A DNA stretch of 26,659 nucleotides from JAJQCI01 sp964388305 (GCA_964388305.1 CAYMAA010000010.1:1-26659), one strand, 5' to 3'. Numbered from the stretch's first letter, positions 7,027 to 14,866 are shown. Made by a program: numbers and translations. The notes: generated from the letters alone by a model not told the origin.

Positions 7027-7560
7027 ATGAAAAAAGTATTAATTGGGGTAATGGCGGCAATTTTTTTGGCAGGCTGTACCGCCGAGAAAAGGGACACACA
7101 GGGTTTGACAGGCATTGAGGCTGTTTCGCAGGACGGTTCGGTAACCATACTTTTGCCCGATAACACATTTATGCCGTCGGATGAGGGGTCTAACCACATG
7201 GATTTTGACTCTGAAAAAGGATATATTCACACGGAATGGGGAGATATTAACATTGAAGAAATCAGCGGGGCGCTGCCTCAGAATAAATCCGACGTTGAAG
7301 CGCTTTATACCGGTGTTGATGCGGATATTACGGTTAATGACGTAAGCTATGATGACAAAAATGGCGTAAAAACCTACATATCCTCAGTGAGCTTAAAAAA
7401 CTATGTTGAAGAAGGCTCTGAGGAGCCTGAAAGCTTTACCGTGCTGGAATATGTTGCTTCTTATGAGGACAAATATTATTATGCAACGGCGGATGTTTAT
7501 GATGAGGAAAGCGAGGATATTATATTAAAAAGCCTTAAAACCTTTGGCAGCACAAAGTAA
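7027..7560 (+). CDS. Predicted lipoprotein, paralogue of the next gene
   Basis: Function not recognised. The 177-residue product starts with a lipoprotein signal peptide, MKKVLIGVMAAIFLAGC, with lipobox LAGC and lipid-bearing Cys17, so it should be anchored on the outer face of the membrane. The mature part is acidic and of mixed beta/alpha character. It shares an ordered set of motifs with the following gene (LP...VEALYTGVDADITVNDVSY against LP...VTALFNGLEGSFDIKEFSL, then VLEY/MVEY and YYATADVYDEES/DAYAEIYNTDV), indicating tandem duplication and divergence. AAAAGGAG (7013-7020) is 6 bases from the ATG. An in-frame upstream start at 6973 lies in the rny terminator and is rejected. The gap to the next gene is 12 bases, so the pair is probably one operon. 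Confidence 0.8.
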   Translation: MKKVLIGVMAAIFLAGCTAEKRDTQGLTGIEAVSQDGSVTILLPDNTFMPSDEGSNHMDFDSEKGYIHTEWGDINIEEISGALPQNKSDVEALYTGVDADITVNDVSYDDKNGVKTYISSVSLKNYVEEGSEEPESFTVLEYVASYEDKYYYATADVYDEESEDIILKSLKTFGSTK

Positions 7561-7572
7561 AGGAGAATAATG

Positions 7573-8136
7573 ATGAAAAAACACATACTAATAATTTTTG
7601 CGGCTGCGGCGCTTGCTACTGCCGCCTGCGCAAAAGCCGATGCTCCCGCAGATGAAATAACCGAAACAACAACGGAGCAAATTGCGGAAGCAACGAAAGA
7701 AACAAATAACAACATAAGCTTTAATATATCTTCCGAGCTGTTTGAAAAAACGGGGGAGGGTCAAAACGAGATATACTACGGCTCTGATAACGGAAATATT
7801 GTAATTGCCGAAAAAACGGAAGAAGAGGACAGCATTTATGCAACCCTGCCCGAAACGGAGGAGCAGGTGACGGCGCTGTTTAACGGTTTGGAGGGAAGCT
7901 TTGACATTAAAGAATTCAGCCTTGAACAGGAAGGTGAAGCTAAAATTTATAAGGTTGTGGTAGATATTAGAAACCTGAGAACGCCTAACTCATCGGAGGA
8001 CGAGGGCGCAAGCTATATAATGGTTGAATATATAAATTCCACACCCCAAGGCTATAAGGACGCTTATGCCGAAATATACAATACAGACGTATTGATTGAC
8101 GTTAAGAAGGCATTTTCAAAATATATTGAAGGCTAA
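7573..8136 (+). CDS. Predicted lipoprotein, paralogue of the previous gene
   Basis: Function not recognised. The 187-residue product has a signal peptide and a Cys at position 19 (LATAAC; the -3 Thr is a slightly poor lipobox), followed by a Thr/Glu-rich linker (about 25-50) and a domain alignable with the previous lipoprotein. Pairing of two secreted paralogues suggests a heteromeric or redundant surface role, but no catalytic motif is visible. Two adjacent ATGs exist at 7570 and 7573; AAAGGAG (7559-7565) is 4 bases from the first and 7 from the second, so 7573 is preferred. The 3' end converges on the zinc transporter operon 17 bases away. Confidence 0.78.
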   Translation: MKKHILIIFAAAALATAACAKADAPADEITETTTEQIAEATKETNNNISFNISSELFEKTGEGQNEIYYGSDNGNIVIAEKTEEEDSIYATLPETEEQVTALFNGLEGSFDIKEFSLEQEGEAKIYKVVVDIRNLRTPNSSEDEGASYIMVEYINSTPQGYKDAYAEIYNTDVLIDVKKAFSKYIEG

Positions 8137-8153
8137 AATTTCAGAGATAACCT

Positions 8154-8945
8154 TTACTTTTTTCTGAACGGCAGACAGATTAACAAAGCAGCAATTCCCA
8201 CAAGCACAACAGCTCCCCCGGGGGCAACATTGCAAAAGCAGGATATTGTAAGGCCTGCCATTGTAAAAATTACAGCAAACAAAACGGAAAGCAGAACAAC
8301 CGATTTATAGCTTTTTGCAATAAGCAGGGCGGCGGCAACAGGTATTACCATAAGTGAGGAAATAACAAGAGCGCCCACAGTCCTTGCGGAAACGCTTACC
8401 ACCACCGCCGTCATAAGAGTAAATACAAAATTTATTGTTTTAACCTTTACTCCCGAAAGCATAGCGCCCTCTTCGTCAAAGGCAATGTAAAAAAGCTCTC
8501 TGTAAAGCACAATAAAAACACTTATAACAAGTACGGAAAGACCTACAACAAGCCATGTTTCCTGTGGGGATACAGCAACTATTGAGCCGAACAAAAAGCT
8601 GTTAAAGCTGCCCGTGTTGTTTACAAGTCCTGAAAACACCGCCGCAAGACCTACCCCTAACGAAAGTACAACCGCCGTGCCTATTTCTGAATAGTGGGGG
8701 AAAAATTTTCTGAAAAATTCTATAGCCAAGGCAGCCAATGCCGCAAAAGCAACCGCCGTGCCTATTGGACTGAAAGATGCCCAAAGACCTATCGCAACAC
8801 CTGCCAAGCTTGCGTGAGAAAGGGCGTCTCCTATATTTGAAAGCCTTTTAAGCACAATAATATTTCCAATAAGAGGGGTCATAACGGAAATAACAAAGCC
8901 TACCAAAAAAGCTCTCTGTATAAAGCCGTAAGTAAAAATTTCCAT
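8154..8945 (-). CDS. znuB: Zinc/manganese ABC transporter, membrane permease (ABC-3 family)
   Basis: Membrane channel subunit of a metal-ion importer, partner of the ATPase and binding protein encoded upstream. The 263-residue protein is almost wholly hydrophobic with about eight or nine predicted helices and carries the ABC-3 signature MTPLIGNIIVLKRLSNIGDALSHASLAGVA (split: MTPLIG..., then GDALSHASLAG near 40-50), the ATPase-docking region. The reading frame extends upstream into the ATPase gene, but ATG 8945 is preceded by GGAGGAGG and gives the normal N-terminus MEIFTYGFIQRAF. Start lies one base after the ATPase stop, so translation is likely coupled. Whether Zn or Mn is carried cannot be decided from this subunit. 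Confidence 0.92.
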   Translation of the reverse strand: MEIFTYGFIQRAFLVGFVISVMTPLIGNIIVLKRLSNIGDALSHASLAGVAIGLWASFSPIGTAVAFAALAALAIEFFRKFFPHYSEIGTAVVLSLGVGLAAVFSGLVNNTGSFNSFLFGSIVAVSPQETWLVVGLSVLVISVFIVLYRELFYIAFDEEGAMLSGVKVKTINFVFTLMTAVVVSVSARTVGALVISSLMVIPVAAALLIAKSYKSVVLLSVLFAVIFTMAGLTISCFCNVAPGGAVVLVGIAALLICLPFRKK

Positions 8946-8946
8946 A

Positions 8947-9684
8947 TTAATGCTCCTCCTCCGTTTTGCGGTGATTGTGAGCGGCTCCCACCGCATAGTT
9001 GAATTTTAAAAATTCTTCTGTTTTATACATTTTGCACGGCTCGTTTTCCGCAAGAACAAGTATTTTGTTGGAGTGGTGTATAACAGAGCTTAAATCGTGT
9101 GTTACCATAATTATTGTATAACCCTTTGCGTTAAGCTCTCCCAGCAGGCAGCAAATACTGTCCGCCGCATTAACATCTACACCTACGGTAGGCTCGTCCA
9201 AAAAAATAATTTTAGGCTTGCTTACTATTGCCTTTGCCATAAACACCCTTTGCTGCTGACCGCCTGAAAGCCTGCCTATAAGCCTGTTTTTAAACTTCAG
9301 CATACTTACCTGTTCAAGGGCTTGGTCTGTTTTTTCATCATCTTCTTTGTTATAAAACCTTAAAAAGCCTTTTCGGGAGTAAAGACCTGCCTTAACCACC
9401 TCTTTAACCGTTGCGGGAAAGCTTTGATTAAACCCCGTGGCTTTTTGTGATACATACGAAATTTTTGAATAATCTTTAAATTTGTCCGATGGTATGCCGT
9501 CTATAAATATTTGACCCTTTTGCATTTTGAGTATGTTTAATATAAGCTTTAGCAGGGTGCTTTTTCCTGTTCCGTTACTGCCCAGCACGCAAACAAAGTC
9601 GCCCTGTTCCACTTCAAAGGAAACATTTTTTAATATATTTTTATCGGGATAATCAAAAGACACGTTTTTTACTTCAAGCACCAT
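8947..9684 (-). CDS. znuC: Zinc/manganese ABC transporter, ATP-binding protein
   Basis: Energises metal-ion import by ATP hydrolysis on the cytoplasmic face. The 245-residue protein has the full set of ABC motifs in order: Walker A GSNGTGKST (about 35-43), Q-loop (SQKA, about 79-82), signature LSGGQQQR (about 140-147), Walker B IIFLDEP, and H-loop VTHD. The C-terminus HNHRKTEEEH is His/Glu-rich, a feature seen in some metal transport ATPases and possibly metal-sensing. The ATG at 9684 follows the binding-protein stop (9688) by three bases, with a G-rich RBS inside the upstream gene. Middle gene of a binding protein-ATPase-permease operon. Confidence 0.94.
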   Translation of the reverse strand: MVLEVKNVSFDYPDKNILKNVSFEVEQGDFVCVLGSNGTGKSTLLKLILNILKMQKGQIFIDGIPSDKFKDYSKISYVSQKATGFNQSFPATVKEVVKAGLYSRKGFLRFYNKEDDEKTDQALEQVSMLKFKNRLIGRLSGGQQQRVFMAKAIVSKPKIIFLDEPTVGVDVNAADSICCLLGELNAKGYTIIMVTHDLSSVIHHSNKILVLAENEPCKMYKTEEFLKFNYAVGAAHNHRKTEEEH

Positions 9685-9687
9685 ATT

Positions 9688-10629
9688 TTAATCCCCCTCG
9701 CCGTCATTCTTTTTTAACTCAGTAAGGTTATCGTACATAACATCAAAATAGCTTTTGCCTGCCTTAACCTGCTCTGCGCTAATACCCTCAAATGAACATA
9801 TAGGGAAAACCCTTATTCCCAAATCCTCAGCTATGGCTTTGGCGGTTCGTCCCTCAGTTAAGCTATCATAAAATATACATTCAATATTGTTTTTCCTAAT
9901 ATATTCGTATATTTCCTTAACTTTTTGGGGTGAGGGATCTCCGCTGCCGCCCATGCCCTCAACAGCCTCCTGACTTAATCCGTAGCTTGTGCATATATAG
10001 CCGTAAGCGCCGTGGCTTACTACAATGTGTTTGTTTTTAAGGCCGCCAAGGACGGTTTTGCAGGCATTATCCAGCTCTATTGCCTTTTTTTCAAAAATCT
10101 CGTAATTGTTTTTGTAGTATTCTTCGTTTTTGGGGTCTGCCTCGCAAAAGGCGTTGCATATATTTTTTGCCTCAATGCAGGCATTTAGGGGATTCAGCCA
10201 AACATGAGGGTCGGCGTCCTCTTGTTGGGGTTCGCTCTCTTTATGCCGGTGTTCCTCGCCCTCTTCATGCCCGTGTTCATATCCGTAGTTGATTTTGCAG
10301 CCCTGTGATGCCTCAACAAAAATCAGCTTATTGTTTTCAACGGATTTTTTAACCCTTTCAACAAAGCTTTCCATTCCCAAGCCGTTGTATATAAATATAT
10401 CGGCTTTTTCAAGAGAAAGCATATTTCCCACACTCAGCTCTCTGTCGTGAGGCTCTCCGCCGTTTGGCACTAAATTTATGATTTCCGCTTTTTCTCCGCC
10501 AATTTGTGCGGCAAAGTCCGCCATTGCCCAAAATGAAGTGCATACATTTATTTTTTCGCTTTTGTTAAAATTGCCTCCGCAGCCGCAAAAAACAGAGCAA
10601 ATAAAAATTATTAAAAATATTTTTTTCAT
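9688..10629 (-). CDS. znuA: Zinc (or manganese) ABC transporter, substrate-binding lipoprotein
   Basis: Captures metal ions outside the membrane and delivers them to the permease (cluster A-I/ZnuA-TroA family). The 313-residue product has a signal peptide with the putative lipid-bearing Cys at residue 17 (FCGC, a loose lipobox). Expected metal ligands are visible: His61 in GGEPHDRELS, His142 in DPHVWLNP and His206 in VSHGAYGY, with an acidic residue (Asp255 or Glu259 in YDSLTEG) as likely fourth ligand. Between the first two lies a His/Glu-rich loop (YEHGHEEGEEHRHKE, about 118-132), typical of zinc-specific members, so zinc is the better guess. A TTG at 10638 is in frame, but ATG 10629 gives the usual MKK start after AAGG. 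Confidence 0.93.
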   Translation of the reverse strand: MKKIFLIIFICSVFCGCGGNFNKSEKINVCTSFWAMADFAAQIGGEKAEIINLVPNGGEPHDRELSVGNMLSLEKADIFIYNGLGMESFVERVKKSVENNKLIFVEASQGCKINYGYEHGHEEGEEHRHKESEPQQEDADPHVWLNPLNACIEAKNICNAFCEADPKNEEYYKNNYEIFEKKAIELDNACKTVLGGLKNKHIVVSHGAYGYICTSYGLSQEAVEGMGGSGDPSPQKVKEIYEYIRKNNIECIFYDSLTEGRTAKAIAEDLGIRVFPICSFEGISAEQVKAGKSYFDVMYDNLTELKKNDGEGD

Positions 10630-10666
10630 AATAATCAACCTTATTGCTAAATCGGTGTTTTCCTAA

Positions 10667-10694
10667 ATTATAACACAAACAAGATTTTTGTAAA
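10667..10694 (-). promoter_or_regulatory. Promoter of the zinc ABC operon
   Basis: Minus-strand TTTACA (10694-10689), 16-base spacer, perfect TATAAT (10672-10667), start near 10660 and a leader of about 30 bases. I did not find a clear Zur or AdcR palindrome here. Confidence 0.65.
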
Positions 10695-10772
10695 TAAAAA
10701 ATTCATAAATTTTTGCTTTTATAAAATTTGGAAAATTTATGAAATGTTATCATAGCATTTTTAAATATGGGG

Positions 10773-10801
10773 TTGCAATGGGACGGTGAATGTTATATAA
10801 T
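10773..10801 (+). promoter_or_regulatory. Promoter of the rib operon
   Basis: TTGCAA (10773-10778), 17-base spacer, perfect TATAAT (10796-10801). Start would be near 10808, about 85 bases ahead of the riboswitch aptamer. Confidence 0.75.
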
Positions 10802-10819
10802 TAATTTTAAGGAGCTGTT

Positions 10820-10872
10820 GACTAATTATCGCTTTGCGTTTTTCGGATAAAATCCGCTTCGGTTAATTAATC
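10820..10872 (+). other. Extra stem-loop in the rib leader ahead of the riboswitch
   Basis: GACTAATTA (10820-10828) pairs with TAATTAATC (10864-10872) with one mismatch, enclosing a perfect CGGAT-aaa-ATCCG hairpin (10844-10856). It is transcribed if the promoter at 10773 is correct. Role unknown; it may be a structural spacer or an inserted repeat. Confidence 0.4.
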
Positions 10873-10890
10873 GGCGCTTCATTAGAAAAA

Positions 10891-11018
10891 ATCTTCAGGG
10901 AAAAGCTGTTTTGCAGTTTGTAGGTGAAAGTCCTTATCGGCGGTAAAGCCCGCGAGCCTTTTGGCTGATTTGGTGAAAGTCCAAAGCCGACGGTTAAAGT
11001 CCGGATGGAAGAAGATAA
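10891..11018 (+). ncRNA. FMN riboswitch (RFN element)
   Basis: Binds FMN co-transcriptionally and represses the rib operon. The P1 stem is ATCTTC (10891-10896) with GAAGAT (11011-11016). Conserved blocks are present in order: GGTGAAAGTCC (loop 2), ATCGGCGGTAAAGCCCGCGA, a short variable arm, TTTGGTGAAAGTCCAAA (loop 6), GCCGACGGTTAAAGTCCGGA. An unusual ~20-base insertion (about 10901-10921) between the AGGG of the P1/P2 junction and the P2 stem contains a small hairpin. Both loops carry GAAAG where GAAAT is most common. Assignment as an FMN aptamer is secure. Confidence 0.96.
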
Positions 11019-11055
11019 GACTGTTTTTTATAATATTTAGGCAGATTTTATTTTG

Positions 11056-11087
11056 ATACCCTGACGCTTTTTGTTGGGGTATTTTTT
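11056..11087 (+). terminator. Riboswitch-controlled transcription attenuator
   Basis: ATACCC (11056-11061) pairs with GGGTAT (11077-11082), followed by six Ts ending at 11087. It sits between the aptamer and the ribD RBS (AGGAAG, 11091-11096), the standard place for an FMN-induced terminator. Confidence 0.85.
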
Positions 11088-11104
11088 GTTAGGAAGTGAT
11101 TTAT

Positions 11105-12193
11105 ATGGAAAATGCCGAGTTCTATATGAAAATGGCTTTGGAGCAGGCATTGTCGGGAAAGGGGTTTGTAAGCCCAAACCCAATGGTAGGGGCGGTTATT
11201 GTAAAAAACGGAAAGGTTTTGGCAAAGGGTTATCATCACAAATACGGCAGTTTACACGCAGAAAGGGACGCTTTTGCCAATTTAACCGAGGACTGTGCCG
11301 GCGCGGATATGTATGTTACTTTAGAGCCGTGCTGTCATTACGGAAAACAGCCGCCCTGCACCGATGCGATTATTGAGCATGGCATTAAAAGAATATTTAT
11401 AGGCTCAAAAGACCCAAACCCCATTGTAAACGGCAGGGGCAGGGCAATTTTGCAGGCTGCGGGCATAGAGGTGCATGAGGGCATTTTAAAGGAAGAATGT
11501 GATAGAATAAACCATATTTTCTTTCATTATATTACAAAAAAAATTCCCTATTATGTGTGCAAATATGCAATGACGGCGGACGGCAAAATTGCCGCTTATA
11601 CAGGTGACTCCAAATGGATAAGCTGTGAAGAGGCAAGGCAAAGGGTACATCGTATGCGAGGTGAATACAGAGGAATTATGGCAGGCATAAACACTGTATT
11701 AAGTGATGACCCTATGCTTAATTGCAGAACAGAGGGACTTAAAAGTCCCGTAAGAATAATTTGCGATTCCCGTTTAAAAATACCTGTTGAAAGCAAAATT
11801 GTTAAAACCGCAAAGGAGTACGAAACAATTGTGGCAACCGTAAGCAGGGATAATGAAAAAATTGAAAGGCTGAAAAAAGCAGGGGTGCAGGTTATTGCAA
11901 CATCGGCAAACAATGGTCAGGTAAACCTGAGGGAGCTTTCCGCAAGGCTTGGAGAAATGAAGATTGACAGCATACTTGTTGAGGGCGGCGGAGAGCTTAA
12001 CTTTTCCGTTATGAAGGCAGGCTTGTGCAAGAGGATTTTTGCTTTTATCTCCCCTAAAATTTTGGGAGGGAGCATGGCAAAAACGCCTGTTGAGGGAGCC
12101 GGCATTGAGCGTGTTAAGGATTGCTTAAAGCTTAATTTGCTTTCTGTACAAAAAACCGGTGACGATGTGCTGTTGGAATATGAGGTGATATAA
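11105..12193 (+). CDS. ribD: Bifunctional riboflavin biosynthesis deaminase/reductase
   Basis: Carries out two consecutive steps of riboflavin synthesis: deamination of the GTP-derived pyrimidine and NADPH reduction of its ribosyl chain. The 362-residue protein has an N-terminal cytidine-deaminase-like zinc domain with His51 and Glu53 (HAERDA) and Cys76 and Cys85 (PCCHYGKQPPC), and a C-terminal dihydrofolate-reductase-like domain from about residue 147 (PYYVCKYAMTADGKIA). All zinc ligands are intact. A GTG at 11096 is in frame, but it overlaps the AGGAAG RBS; ATG 11105 is well spaced. First gene of a four-gene operon controlled by the FMN riboswitch. Stop and the ribE start are directly adjacent. 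Confidence 0.96.
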   Translation: MENAEFYMKMALEQALSGKGFVSPNPMVGAVIVKNGKVLAKGYHHKYGSLHAERDAFANLTEDCAGADMYVTLEPCCHYGKQPPCTDAIIEHGIKRIFIGSKDPNPIVNGRGRAILQAAGIEVHEGILKEECDRINHIFFHYITKKIPYYVCKYAMTADGKIAAYTGDSKWISCEEARQRVHRMRGEYRGIMAGINTVLSDDPMLNCRTEGLKSPVRIICDSRLKIPVESKIVKTAKEYETIVATVSRDNEKIERLKKAGVQVIATSANNGQVNLRELSARLGEMKIDSILVEGGGELNFSVMKAGLCKRIFAFISPKILGGSMAKTPVEGAGIERVKDCLKLNLLSVQKTGDDVLLEYEVI

Positions 12194-12838
12194 ATGTTTA
12201 CGGGTCTTATTGAAGAGGTGGGAACGGTTGTTTCCATAAACGGCGGCGGAGATTTTGCAAGGCTTAATATAAGCTGCAAAAAGGCGCTTGAAAACACAAG
12301 TGTTGGGGACAGTATTGCCGTAAACGGTTTATGCCTTACGGTTACGGAGCTTGGTGAAGATTGCTTTTTTGCAGATGTTATGGCGGAAAGCCTAAGACGC
12401 AGCTCTTTGGGCAGGCTCAAGCCGGGCGGCAGAGTTAATTTGGAAAGAGCTATGGCGGCAGACGGCAGGTTTGGCGGACATATTGTAAGCGGCCATATTG
12501 ACGGAACGGGAAAGGTGCTTGGAATGGTTAAAGAGGGCATTGCGACTGTTGTGGAAATCGGCGCAGGCTTTGAACTTTTGCATTATATTGTGGAAAAAGG
12601 CTCTGTTGCCATAGACGGCATAAGTCTTACGGTTATGAGTGTTGGCAAAAGCAGCTTTAAGGTTGGGGTTATACCTCACACAGGGGGAGAAACCACACTT
12701 TTGGACAGGCGCTTTGGAGATATGGTAAACATAGAAACAGATGTTTTGGGAAAATATATTGAAAAGCTTTTAAAAAACGGCAGACCTGCGGCGGAAGAAG
12801 AGCTTACGGCTGAGTTTTTGGCAGAAAACGGGTTTTAA
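12194..12838 (+). CDS. ribE: Riboflavin synthase, alpha chain
   Basis: Converts two molecules of 6,7-dimethyl-8-ribityllumazine into riboflavin and a pyrimidinedione, the last step of the pathway. The 214-residue protein begins with the family hallmark MFTGLIEEVGTV and consists of two lumazine-binding beta-barrel repeats (about 1-97 and 98-195), the first with SIAVNGLCLTV and the second with the parallel SVAIDGISLTV. The start codon follows the ribD stop without a gap; GAGGTGA (12183-12189) serves as RBS. Works directly after RibH, encoded two genes downstream. It corresponds to ribB in older Bacillus nomenclature. Confidence 0.96.
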   Translation: MFTGLIEEVGTVVSINGGGDFARLNISCKKALENTSVGDSIAVNGLCLTVTELGEDCFFADVMAESLRRSSLGRLKPGGRVNLERAMAADGRFGGHIVSGHIDGTGKVLGMVKEGIATVVEIGAGFELLHYIVEKGSVAIDGISLTVMSVGKSSFKVGVIPHTGGETTLLDRRFGDMVNIETDVLGKYIEKLLKNGRPAAEEELTAEFLAENGF

Positions 12839-12850
12839 GGAGGTACTGCT

Positions 12851-14059
12851 TTGGAAAGGTTTATAACAAACACCATTGAAGAAGCCATTGAGGACATAAG
12901 GGCAGGAAAGATGGTTGTTACCATTGACGATGAGGACAGAGAAAACGAGGGCGATGTTATTGTTGCCGCAGAGTTTGCGGACACGGCAGCGGTGAACTTT
13001 ATGGCAAGCCATGCAAAGGGACTTATATGTATGCCCATGAGCGGCGAATATATTAAAAAATTGGGTTTAAAGCCTATGGTTGAGCATAATACGGACAATC
13101 ACGAAACGGCATTTACGGAATCCATAGACCATATAAGCACTACCACGGGCATATCTGCTTATGAGCGTTCAGTTACTGCAATGATGGCGGCAAGGGACGA
13201 TGCAAAACCGAGAGATTTCAGACGGCCCGGGCATATGTTTCCTTTAGAGGCAAAAGAGGGCGGAGTGCTTAAAAGAATTGGTCACACTGAAGCAACGGTG
13301 GATTTGTGCCGTTTGGCAGGACTTAAACCCATTGGCTTGTGCTGCGAAATTATGAAAGATGACGGCACAATGGCAAGAAGGGACGACCTTGTGGAGTTTG
13401 CCGAAAAATACGGTCTTAAACTGATTACAATAGCAGACCTTGTGGCTTACCGCATTGGCAGGGAAAAGCTTGTGGAATGCGTTGCGAAGGCAAAAATGCC
13501 TACTCACTTTGGCAAATTTGAAATTTACGGATATGTAAACAAGCTAAACGGAGAGCATCATGTTGCCCTTGTTAAAGGCGATGTTGCGGACGGAAAGCCT
13601 GTTTTATGCAGAGTTCACTCAGAGTGCTTAACAGGTGACGCTTTGGGAAGCTGCCGATGTGACTGCGGACAGCAATACAGAGCCGCTATGAATATGATTG
13701 AAAAAGAGGGGAGAGGCGTGCTTGTTTATATGAGGCAGGAGGGCAGAGGAATTGGACTTATTAACAAGCTCCGTGCTTATGAGCTGCAGGATAAGGGTAT
13801 GGATACCGTTGAGGCAAACCTTGCGCTGGGTTTTCCCGAGGATTTAAGGGATTACGGAATTGGGGCGCAAATTCTTGTGGATTTAGGCGTTAAAAAGCTC
13901 AGACTTATGACAAACAACCCCAAAAAAGTATCGGGACTTTCCGGCTACGGCATAGAAATTGTGGAAAGAGTGCCTATTCAGATAGAGCCAACTGAGGCTG
14001 ACGAATTTTATTTAAAGACTAAAAAAGAAAAAATGGGTCATTATTTGGACAATGTGTAA
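12851..14059 (+). CDS. ribBA: Bifunctional DHBP synthase / GTP cyclohydrolase II
   Basis: Supplies both branches of riboflavin synthesis: the N-terminal half makes 3,4-dihydroxy-2-butanone 4-phosphate from ribulose 5-phosphate, the C-terminal half opens GTP. The 402-residue fusion shows the DHBP synthase acidic loop DDEDRENEGD (26-35) and, in the cyclohydrolase part (from about 205), Cys259, Cys270 and Cys272 (HSECLTGDALGSCRCDCG), the three zinc ligands, followed by YMRQEGRGIGL. The start is a TTG at 12851, supported by AAGGAGGT (12837-12844) overlapping the ribE stop at 6-base spacing, and by the N-terminus aligning with the family. A rare start codon may tune output. Confidence 0.95.
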   Translation: MERFITNTIEEAIEDIRAGKMVVTIDDEDRENEGDVIVAAEFADTAAVNFMASHAKGLICMPMSGEYIKKLGLKPMVEHNTDNHETAFTESIDHISTTTGISAYERSVTAMMAARDDAKPRDFRRPGHMFPLEAKEGGVLKRIGHTEATVDLCRLAGLKPIGLCCEIMKDDGTMARRDDLVEFAEKYGLKLITIADLVAYRIGREKLVECVAKAKMPTHFGKFEIYGYVNKLNGEHHVALVKGDVADGKPVLCRVHSECLTGDALGSCRCDCGQQYRAAMNMIEKEGRGVLVYMRQEGRGIGLINKLRAYELQDKGMDTVEANLALGFPEDLRDYGIGAQILVDLGVKKLRLMTNNPKKVSGLSGYGIEIVERVPIQIEPTEADEFYLKTKKEKMGHYLDNV

Positions 14060-14080
14060 TTTTAAAGGAGGAATTTTATT

Positions 14081-14542
14081 ATGAAGATTTATGAGGGAAA
14101 ACTGACAGCAAACGGAATCAGAGTGGGAATTGTATGCTCAAGATTTAATGAATTTATTGTTTCCAAGCTTCTTTCGGGAGCTTTGGACGGACTAAGACGT
14201 CACGATGTGGAAGAGGACAACATAAGCGTTGCATGGGTACCCGGGGCATTTGAACTGCCTGTTATCGCTCAAAAAATGGCTGAAAGCGGAAAGTTTGATG
14301 CGGTAATTTGTTTGGGTGCGGTTATAAGAGGCGCCACAAGCCATTATGACCTTGTTTGCGCCGAGGTAAGCAAGGGTATTGCCCAAACATCGCTTAAAAC
14401 AGGTATTCCTGTTTTATTTGGAGTTGTTACAACGGATACCATTGCGCAGGCTGTTGAAAGAGCAGGCACAAAGGCAGGCAACAAGGGTTATGACTGCGCT
14501 CTTTCCGCACTGGAAATGGTTAATCTTATTAAAGAGCTTTAA
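14081..14542 (+). CDS. ribH: 6,7-dimethyl-8-ribityllumazine synthase
   Basis: Condenses dihydroxybutanone phosphate (from RibBA) with the RibD product to give the lumazine used by RibE; members form 60-mer or pentameric shells. The 153-residue protein has normal length and the conserved SRFNEFI near residue 26, VPGAFELPV (about 52-60) and GAVIRGATSHYDLV containing the catalytic His88, at the canonical position. An AAAGGAGG lies 9-10 bases ahead of the ATG. Last gene of the rib operon; a terminator follows directly. Confidence 0.97.
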   Translation: MKIYEGKLTANGIRVGIVCSRFNEFIVSKLLSGALDGLRRHDVEEDNISVAWVPGAFELPVIAQKMAESGKFDAVICLGAVIRGATSHYDLVCAEVSKGIAQTSLKTGIPVLFGVVTTDTIAQAVERAGTKAGNKGYDCALSALEMVNLIKEL

Positions 14543-14555
14543 GCAATACATATTT

Positions 14556-14607
14556 AGGCGCTTTTGACCTTGGTTTTGCTGCCAAAGGCTTGAAGGCGCC
14601 TTTTTTA
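14556..14607 (+). terminator. Intrinsic terminator of the rib operon
   Basis: AGGCGC (14556-14561) pairs with GCGCCT (14596-14601), with partly complementary inner arms, then a run of Ts through 14606. Confidence 0.85.
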
Positions 14608-14808
14608 TTAAGTTTTTAAAAAAATCTATAAAAAGAGGTTGGCTTTAATGAGAACATAATTTGTATGTGGAAATTGATGAGGAAAACAATGAAATTAATA
14701 TATACATAGACAGCAAAATTGACGGATAATACTATAATTTTGCGGCAAAAGAAAAACACAAATGAGCAAACCCGAATAATACTTTTGTAACCAAGCGCTA
14801 AGGCTTGC
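14608..14808. other. Gene-free stretch with a possible gene fragment
   Basis: No intact gene. A plus-strand frame is open for about 25 codons after a TGA and reads EHNLYVEIDEENNEINIYID before a stop at about 14727. It has no start codon and no recognised family, so it could be a remnant of a lost gene or chance. Confidence 0.25.
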
Positions 14809-14851
14809 GGCGGGGCGGTGGCGGCGTCAGCGGTGCCGCCGTCGCCCCGCC
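14809..14851. repeat. GC-rich 17-bp hairpin element
   Basis: The arm 14809-14825 (GGCGGGGCGGTGGCGGC) pairs with 14835-14851 over 17 pairs, two of them G-T, around a 9-base loop. It is nearly all G and C in an otherwise AT-rich intergenic region, so it is unlikely to be ordinary local sequence. It resembles a REP-type or mobile palindromic element; origin unknown. Confidence 0.7.
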
Positions 14852-14866
14852 CTCGCCCCCACGGGT

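Noticed and set aside
10639..10700. Zur box in front of the zinc transporter operon
   Set aside because: No clear palindrome of the known Zur type could be read near the promoter; zinc control is plausible but not shown.
11917..12540. 207-codon minus-strand frame across ribD/ribE, and similar long antisense frames inside rny, ptsG, ptsI and pst genes
   Set aside because: They lie wholly opposite well-identified genes, have low-complexity Ser/Pro or Cys/Phe-rich translations, and lack RBS. They reflect codon bias of the real genes.
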